Position numbers and translations under genes: made by a program. Positions 58,873 through 64,000 of a stretch of DNA of 64,000 bases are shown piece by piece; position 1 is the stretch's first letter, and each line of letters starts with the position of its first letter. A model generated the notes under the pieces. The model had not been told where the DNA came from, did not search any database, and saw only the letters and a program-made list of their open reading frames with translations. Source of the stretch: Thioploca sp. (GTDB taxonomy: Bacteria; Pseudomonadota; Gammaproteobacteria; Beggiatoales; Beggiatoaceae). The stretch is taken from positions 47,193 to 111,192 of the forward strand of contig JAAUSR010000009.1 in assembly GCA_012032555.1 (NCBI GenBank), written 5' to 3'.

Positions 58873-60761
58873 TTAATTTGCTGGCATAACGTTATCCTGA
58901 CAAACGCCGGCTTGATAAGTACCCACTTGGCGGATGATTTCAGTTTCATTCGGTTCCAACCGTTGTCCAGCTAATTCACTGGCAATAACACGACTGATGA
59001 GTTGATCTAAGCGAGTAACCACGTAACAAGCTACTTTTGGCTCAGCATGGGAATAACCGACACCAGAATCATCAGTGAGAAACAGATAACGAGATTGCGT
59101 TAATAATGACGCGACTCGTAACATCCATTCAGCGGTATCAGCTACTCCGCTGGCAGCGAGTGAATAGATTCGCAAACCTTTTTGACGCGCATAACGAACT
59201 TGCGTTAACATCGCCGCTAAATTTTCATCGTGAGGCGGTGCATCAGCGACTAAAAATAATAAGCGGGCGGTGTTGCCATCACGCCATTGCATATTAACCG
59301 CTGTAGCCAATGCTTGTTCCATCGCTTCCGGATAATCGCCACCCGCTTGAGCGCGTTGTTCACTTAACTGAATTTGCATCAAGTTTAAAGAATCAGTGAA
59401 ATCAAAGGATTTGACCACATATTCGTCTCCTTCATCACGATAAACGACTAAGCCAAACCGAATAAATACTGACGGGTGATGATCATGTACCTGACTGATA
59501 ATATCTCGAATTTCGGTGGTGAGATAATGTAATTCATCTGCCATGCTTCCGGTGGTATCAATAACAAATAGGAGATCCAAAGCGGGTGGTAGTTGAGAAT
59601 GGGCATCTGGCAAAGTAACAGTAATAACCTGATGGGGATCAAGTTGTTCTAGATCTAAGGTGGTATTAATAGCCGTAGTTGGTGAAGCTAACACGTCTTC
59701 TGGTTCTAGATTTAAAAGGTAGTCGTGGTAGTGGGTGAAGCCAAAACATCTTGCGGGGGACTAATTTGTAAATTAAGCCGCGCATAATTGAGGTTATCAA
59801 ATTGAGGAAATAGATAAAAGTAACCATTAGAACCGGTAACCGCGTTCATAACGGGGCTAGTTTGTCCGACGGGGTTGAGACGAATTCGGGCGTGATTAAT
59901 ACCTTGTCCTTGGGCGTTCACTACCTGCAGGGTTAGTCGGTCAGATACCTTGACGATAGGTAAAGTTTTATTATTATCCGCTTGATCTGACTTATCAAGA
60001 TAGCGTTGGAAAGCGGTAAAATTTAAATTATCATCGATGTCACCAGCGGTTAATGTTCCCGATTGTACAGGGATATCTGCGGTTATCGGTAAGCTCGGTT
60101 TGGTTGGTAAATCAATGGGAGAGGAAGGAAATATCGTCACACTCTCATCACGACTGACTTCATATTCTCCAGAATCATCAGAATAGTCTGCATAAGAAGG
60201 TGGTGCAGCGGCTGCTGTGGGTATATTTCCGTCAACTGATGAAGTCGTTATAGTGGTTTTTGAAGACATGAACTCGCTTGCTGTGGTATTCGCTTCAAGT
60301 ATATTTTCACTATCATTGTTAATTAATGCCACCGGTGCACTTGTATTAGCAATCCAATTAGCCGGTTGTGCCACGTCTTGATTAATTTGACATAAGGTTA
60401 GATACCACTTGTAGGTACCTACCGGTAATTTTTTAGGTACCTCCAGAGAAATTAAAGTCATTGGCGATAAAGTTTGGATATTCCAACCCCTAACCAAGGG
60501 AACAATCTGATTTTTAGTACTGATAGCTTCAGGACTGTGAAAATAATACAGCGAGCCGTCGGGAAATTGAACGGCGAGGTAAACATCAGCAACAGCGGCA
60601 GCAATCTCCTCACGATTAGCCGTAACTGCAACTTCTAGCTGTTCACCAACACTAACCGTCGCTTGGTTAAGAAATAAGGAAATACTTTGGGCATAGCCAT
60701 GGTGAGATAAAATCAATAAACCTAAGCCTAAGATGAGGCTAATTGGGGTGTGAATCATCAT
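58873..60761 (-). pseudogene. Secreted vWA-domain protein, frameshifted
   Basis: Two frames, 59712-60761 and 58873-59694, reconstruct one secreted protein of about 628 residues if one base is restored near 59710-59720. The ATG at 60759-60761 has AGGAGG upstream and a signal peptide ending G-Y-A-Q. The N-terminal half has a beta-sandwich (about 25-150), a low-complexity Ser/Thr/Pro linker, and a carboxypeptidase-regulatory-like module (A-R-I-R-L-N-P, G-S-N-G-Y-F-Y-L). The C-terminal half is a vWA domain with V-I-D-T-T-G-S-M-A-D-E and Y-P-E-A-M-E-Q-A, in which the MIDAS is complete. It may bind surface or matrix partners. The frame restoration reads on into L-L-N-L-E-P-E-D-V-L and then the second part. 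Confidence 0.75.
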
Positions 60762-60956
60762 AAATCCTCCTAACAAAAAATCTATCTTCAAACTTCCAGT
60801 ATTTTTCCAAATTCCGTTGTTCAAAAAATAGGGCCAATTACTAAAGCGCAATTTGGGGATAAGTTCTTTAGGTGAGTATAGATTATTTTCTCAAAATGGT
60901 TCTTAACAACTAACATTCCGTTAATACTAAAAAATAGATTTTATGTCTAAAAGTTC

Positions 60957-60985
60957 TTGCCAATATTTTATTATTCGTGTAAAAT
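60957..60985 (+). promoter_or_regulatory. Sigma-70-type promoter of cysteine-rich gene 1
   Basis: TTGCCA, 17 bases, TAAAAT. The leader to the start codon would be about 110 bases, and it is conserved in the second copy. Confidence 0.6.
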
Positions 60986-61100
60986 ATTGTTTGTACTGTT
61001 TAAAATAGATAGTACGGTAGGAATAGTAAAAACTATCTCAACTCAGTTTAATAAACTGAAAAACACATCTTAATCAATGACCAAGTGATGGAGAATGACA

Positions 61101-61646
61101 ATGAACCTGAAAATAATGTTGGCCCCGGCTATTACCGGAATGGCGTTCATGGGTTTAATGAGTACAGTCAATGTAGCGTTTGCGCAAGAAATCGATCTGG
61201 GGTCGCTATCTGCCGAAGAGATTATGTCCATGGAGTTGGATGAGACTGATACGGTGGTGATGGATGAAGGAGTTGACAGTGTTTTAGCATTACCAGTCGC
61301 AACAAATTGTACAGAATGCGCGGACAATGTTGCAGTAAGAATAATCAATGTAGTTAATAAAACTAACAACTGCAACAATAGAGAAGCTAATTTAGAGTTG
61401 TGGCGAGCCTACTGTAAAACCCATCCCAATCCAGGTCCCATTCCTAACCCCGTAACTTTTAAAGTGAAATGCGATCAAATATGGAGTCCGATAAAAGGTC
61501 AGCCTAATTTTTACCTTAATAAGTTAGATCAACGTCAGACTTGTCGTGATCAATTGCAAGTACTCGTTAATAAAAAGAATCAGGAAGAACAAAAGTGTTA
61601 TGGTGCACCACTTTATTGTGGTATGGACCCGAGTTGGCCCTACTAA
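61101..61646 (+). CDS. Secreted eight-cysteine protein, copy 1
   Basis: I start at the ATG at 61101, seven bases after GGAG; an ATG two codons earlier is the alternative. A signal peptide of about 28 residues ends near A-F-A-Q. An acidic linker follows, then a Cys-rich domain: C-x-x-C, a Cys after about 20 residues, then C, C, C, and the end C-Y-G-A-P-L-Y-C-G-M-D-P-S-W-P-Y. The eight Cys align one to one with those of the downstream paralogue. Shared residues include L-x-x-W-R, F-K-x-K-C-D, L-D-x-R-Q-x-C-R-D. I recognise no known family. It is likely periplasmic or secreted with up to four disulfides. Confidence 0.8.
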   Translation: MNLKIMLAPAITGMAFMGLMSTVNVAFAQEIDLGSLSAEEIMSMELDETDTVVMDEGVDSVLALPVATNCTECADNVAVRIINVVNKTNNCNNREANLELWRAYCKTHPNPGPIPNPVTFKVKCDQIWSPIKGQPNFYLNKLDQRQTCRDQLQVLVNKKNQEEQKCYGAPLYCGMDPSWPY

Positions 61647-61685
61647 GCCTGATCTCATAACCTAATCTCCGGTTAGGATAACCAA

Positions 61686-61713
61686 CCGGTTGGTTGTTAA
61701 GCCAGCCGGTTTT
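61686..61713 (+). terminator. Terminator of cysteine-rich gene 1
   Basis: CCGGTTGG (61686-61693) pairs with CCAGCCGG (61702-61709), with one wobble pair, followed by TTTTG. It is conserved in the second unit. Confidence 0.55.
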
Positions 61714-61981
61714 GCTATGAGCATATAGCCTCTTTTCACCTTACCCCTACAAAACTTCTCGACTAACCTTTTTGCGTAGTTACCTTACTATTTTCGTGAT
61801 ACTTCGTATTTAGCTACGTGACCAGCGAGTGAGTTAGAGTGAACTTAACTATAATAGCTACGCTTCACGGCTAAGTTAAAGATTTATTTTGCAAAATAAA
61901 CCATTTTTTAATGGTCCTAACTAATAGAATAAATCCAATATTCCGTTAATACTAAAAAATAGATTTTATGTCTAAAAGTTC

Positions 61982-62010
61982 TTGCCAATATTTTATTATT
62001 CGTGTAAAAT
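61982..62010 (+). promoter_or_regulatory. Sigma-70-type promoter of cysteine-rich gene 2
   Basis: TTGCCA, 17 bases, TAAAAT, identical to the promoter of copy 1. Confidence 0.6.
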
Positions 62011-62125
62011 ATTGTTTGTACTGTTTAAAATAGATAGTACGGTAGGAATAGTAAAAACTATCCCAACTCAGCTTAATAAACTGAAAAACACATCTTAATC
62101 AATAACCAAGTGATGGAGAATGACA

Positions 62126-62629
62126 ATGAACCTGAAAATAATGTTGGCCCCCGCGATTATGGGAATGGCATTCATGGGTTTAATAAGTACAGTCAATATA
62201 GTAGTTGCGGATGAAGTGGATGATATGGCTGCTCAGTTACAGTCAGCCCTTGACCAAGCATCGGCCTTGGACAACGATGCACTAGACCAGTCGATGGGTT
62301 GGTGGAATTTAACACCCTGTGAAAAATGTGCCGGTAAGGTTGCATTCGCAATCGGCGTTGTGAGTTTCACCAGTGACCTCTGCAATATAATGGAAGACAA
62401 ATTGAATGTTTGGAGAGAACAGTGTAAGCAAGCCAAAGGTGTAACACCCAGTTCACCATTCAAAGACAAGTGCGATGCGGTAACGAATGGTAAATATACG
62501 CGTCTTTTAGATAAACGTCAGGATTGTCGTGATGGGTTAGGGTATTTAGTTACCTGGAGAAATGGAGTAGAACATAGTTGTTATGGCGCACCACTTTATT
62601 GTGGTATGGACCCGGGTTGGCCCTACTAA
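62126..62629 (+). CDS. Secreted eight-cysteine protein, copy 2
   Basis: This 167-residue paralogue of the upstream gene starts at the equivalent ATG (62126). The signal peptide is nearly identical (M-N-L-K-I-M-L-A-P-A-I), and the C-terminus is the same except for one residue (D-P-G-W-P-Y). The region between keeps the eight Cys and a few anchors (A-x-K-V-A, W-R, F-K-D-K-C-D, L-D-K-R-Q-D-C-R-D) but is otherwise diverged. The linker after the signal peptide is unrelated in sequence (M-A-A-Q-L-Q-S-A). The function is unknown. The contrast with the conserved flanks suggests diversifying selection on the mature domain or repeated recombination at the ends. Confidence 0.8.
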   Translation: MNLKIMLAPAIMGMAFMGLISTVNIVVADEVDDMAAQLQSALDQASALDNDALDQSMGWWNLTPCEKCAGKVAFAIGVVSFTSDLCNIMEDKLNVWREQCKQAKGVTPSSPFKDKCDAVTNGKYTRLLDKRQDCRDGLGYLVTWRNGVEHSCYGAPLYCGMDPGWPY

Positions 62630-62668
62630 GCCTGATCTCCTAACCTAATCTCCGGTTAGGATAACCAA

Positions 62669-62696
62669 CCGGTTGGTTGTTAAGCCAACCGGTTTT
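62669..62696 (+). terminator. Terminator of cysteine-rich gene 2
   Basis: CCGGTTGG and CCAACCGG form a perfect stem followed by TTTTG. The remaining bases to 62994 hold the leader of the CbiM-like gene; I see no recognisable cobalamin riboswitch in them. Confidence 0.55.
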
Positions 62697-62994
62697 GCTA
62701 TGAGCATATAGCCTCTTTTCACCTTACCCCTATAAAGCTTTCTGATTAACCTTTTCGCCGGTGTCTTTGGTAACGTTGTAGGAAAATCAACCCGCCGATT
62801 TGCTACTATGTTGATAAACATCAATACGATGTAAATCTTTTCAAAATAGGATTAGAATATTACCGGATAATTTCTGCTATTTCACTTCGGTTTTTAAATT
62901 GAGACGAGCAAAAATAGCTAGTCTTACCTCTCAAGAATAGCAAAGTAAACAAGTACTAAACAACGTTAACTGGAATAATTAAAAGGAGGCCATA

Positions 62995-63906
62995 GTGCAT
63001 ATTCCTGACGCCATGTTACACGGAGCTATTTGTCCGGTCACTGGGGTGGTAAGCGTGTTAGGCGTAGCTGGGGCAAGCTATCTTGCGTTAAAATCCCCAA
63101 CTAAACCGACTGCAACCCAATTTGGTACGATAAGCGCGTTAATATTTGCCGGGCAAATGATAAATTTTCCCATTGCAGATGGAACTTCAGGTCATTTACT
63201 CGGTGGAGTACTGGCATCTGCTCTCATGGGATATCCATTCGGTATTTTAGCCCTAGCGTTGGTGGTGACTATTCAAAGCTTGGTGTTTTCCGATGGTGGG
63301 CTGAGTGTCTTGGGAACTAATATTCTTAACATGGCACTCATTGGTGCTGGATTAGGGGGTATTATTCATTCCATCTTGATTAAAAAATCAACCTCAACCG
63401 GTTTCAATTACTTTTTTTTAGGGATAGCCGCCTGGATATCGGTGCTATTAGCGGCTGTCGCGGTCAGTTTTGAATTGGCTATCTCCGGCACTATTGCATT
63501 GACTAAAGTGATTACGGCCATGCTGAGTACCCATATGTTAATTGGCTTGGGAGAAGTTTTAATTACAGTCGGTTGTTATAGGTTGCTGGTAAGAAATAAC
63601 AACGTTGAAAATAATAACTGGAATATTATGACGCCATTGATGGCTTCAATGATCATAGCGCTAATGCTCAGTCCGTTTGCTTCTGGGTTTCCAGATGGTT
63701 TGGAATGGGTAGCGGCAAAATATCAGTTTCTTCATCAATCCGCACCAACTTTTGTCGCGCCGCTTGCTAATTACACGGTACCTTGGTTAAATCAGGAAAT
63801 ATTTTCTACCGGAATAGCTGGATTAATGGGCGTTCTGGTCACCTTTAGCATCGCGTGGTTAATTGGAAGTTTAATCAATCCTACCCATGTGAGAAAGTTA
63901 GCCTAA
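62995..63906 (+). CDS. Cobalt/nickel uptake protein CbiM/NikM with fused PDGLE domain
   Basis: The 303-residue membrane protein starts with M-H-I-P-D-A-M-L-H-G, in which the N-terminal His is the metal ligand typical of CbiM/NikM. The membrane-spanning core includes P-I-A-D-G-T-S-G-H-L-L-G-G and a conserved N-I-L-N-M-A-L-I-G. After about residue 205 a CbiN/NikN-like segment with G-F-P-D-G-L-E-W is fused, as in NikMN-type fusions. It would form the substrate-binding part of an ECF transporter for Co2+ or Ni2+. The ATPase and T components are not in the window. It starts at GTG with a strong AAGGAGG. Confidence 0.9.
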   Translation: MHIPDAMLHGAICPVTGVVSVLGVAGASYLALKSPTKPTATQFGTISALIFAGQMINFPIADGTSGHLLGGVLASALMGYPFGILALALVVTIQSLVFSDGGLSVLGTNILNMALIGAGLGGIIHSILIKKSTSTGFNYFFLGIAAWISVLLAAVAVSFELAISGTIALTKVITAMLSTHMLIGLGEVLITVGCYRLLVRNNNVENNNWNIMTPLMASMIIALMLSPFASGFPDGLEWVAAKYQFLHQSAPTFVAPLANYTVPWLNQEIFSTGIAGLMGVLVTFSIAWLIGSLINPTHVRKLA

Positions 63907-63951
63907 AAATCTCAGACCATTTAAAAAATCATTTTTCAATTAGTTCAAATC

Positions 63952-63980
63952 GGTGCGTTACGGCTATCGCCTAACGCACC
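63952..63980. repeat. GGTGCGTTA/TAACGCACC palindrome
   Basis: Nine-base perfect arms lie around CGGCTATCGCC, followed by CTACC. It is a member of the dispersed palindrome set. Confidence 0.65.
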
Positions 63981-63989
63981 CTACCACCC

Positions 63990-64000
63990 CACTGCCATTA
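63990..64000. mobile_element. Start of a third MITE copy, cut by the window edge
   Basis: CACTGCCATTA matches the first 11 bases of the terminal repeat at 32073-32089. The rest lies beyond the window. Confidence 0.45.

Larger units (their letters stand above)
60915..61772 (+). repeat. Cysteine-rich gene cassette, copy 1 (duplicated unit)
   Basis: This unit and the one at 61940-62754 share about 180 bases of almost identical upstream DNA (three differences and no gaps before the ATG), the signal-peptide codons, the last 16 codons and about 120 bases of 3' DNA. The mature-protein codons between differ widely. Confidence 0.85.
61940..62754 (+). repeat. Cysteine-rich gene cassette, copy 2 (duplicated unit)
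   Basis: The second unit lies 1025 bases downstream of the first, with the same order of promoter, leader, gene and terminator. Between the units, around 61883-61900, is the perfect palindrome TTTATTTTGCAAAATAAA. Confidence 0.85.

Noticed and set aside
62697..62994. Cobalamin riboswitch ahead of the CbiM-like gene
   Set aside because: I could not find the conserved cobalamin riboswitch core sequences in this leader. A covariance-model search would settle it.

Overview
The window is AT-rich DNA whose core proteins look gammaproteobacterial: a near full-length RNA polymerase beta' homologue collinear with the Escherichia coli protein, GalU, NorCBQD, ChrA/ChrB and MddA. It also carries many gene types that large filamentous sulfur bacteria share with cyanobacteria: Uma2-family nucleases, Rpn-type nucleases with Gln/Gly repeat tails, PAS-rich hybrid kinases and dispersed palindromes. 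I infer a large sulfur bacterium of the Thiotrichales (Beggiatoa, Thiomargarita or Thioploca-like). That is an inference, because no rRNA is present.

Layout. 0-5 kb: a decayed chemotaxis receptor tail, then a minus-strand set of Ser/Thr kinase, M23 peptidase and alpha/beta hydrolase. 5-11 kb: a pentapeptide-repeat protein and an orphan rpoC paralogue. The paralogue is full length, but two of its three catalytic Mg-binding aspartates are replaced. 11-18 kb: a 1713-residue hybrid histidine kinase and a soluble sensor-domain protein. 18.5-25.3 kb: a small secreted helical protein behind an FNR-type box, then a nitric oxide reductase cluster (norC, norB, norQ, a membrane protein, an Fe-S membrane protein, norD). 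25.5-31 kb: a radical SAM protein, a frameshifted Rpn-type gene and a divergent chromate-resistance locus. 31-41 kb: accessory DNA with a secreted multidomain glycan hydrolase and copies of its last domain, a broken toxin next to an intact antitoxin, a TIR-domain remnant, a MITE family, a Uma2 gene and a HEAT-repeat protein. 41-50 kb: two TerF-like vWA genes, then TerY-like vWA, PP2C phosphatase, protein kinase and a beta-helix-like protein, which together resemble a TerY-P phosphorylation module. 50-55 kb: two sensor kinases. 55-59 kb: carboxylesterase, galU, mddA and tandem Uma2 genes. 59-63 kb: a secreted vWA protein and two paralogous cysteine-rich secreted proteins in nearly identical flanking DNA. 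63-64 kb: a CbiM/NikM metal-uptake protein and the edge of another repeat element.

The observations most worth following are the catalytically disabled RNA polymerase beta' paralogue (6697-10923), the pair of eight-cysteine secreted proteins with conserved flanks and diverged mature regions (60915-62754), and the TerY-P-like cluster (41321-49668). Six genes between 27 and 60 kb each need one extra base to restore their frame. This could be recent decay or deletion-type sequencing error, so those gene calls should be read with that in mind.
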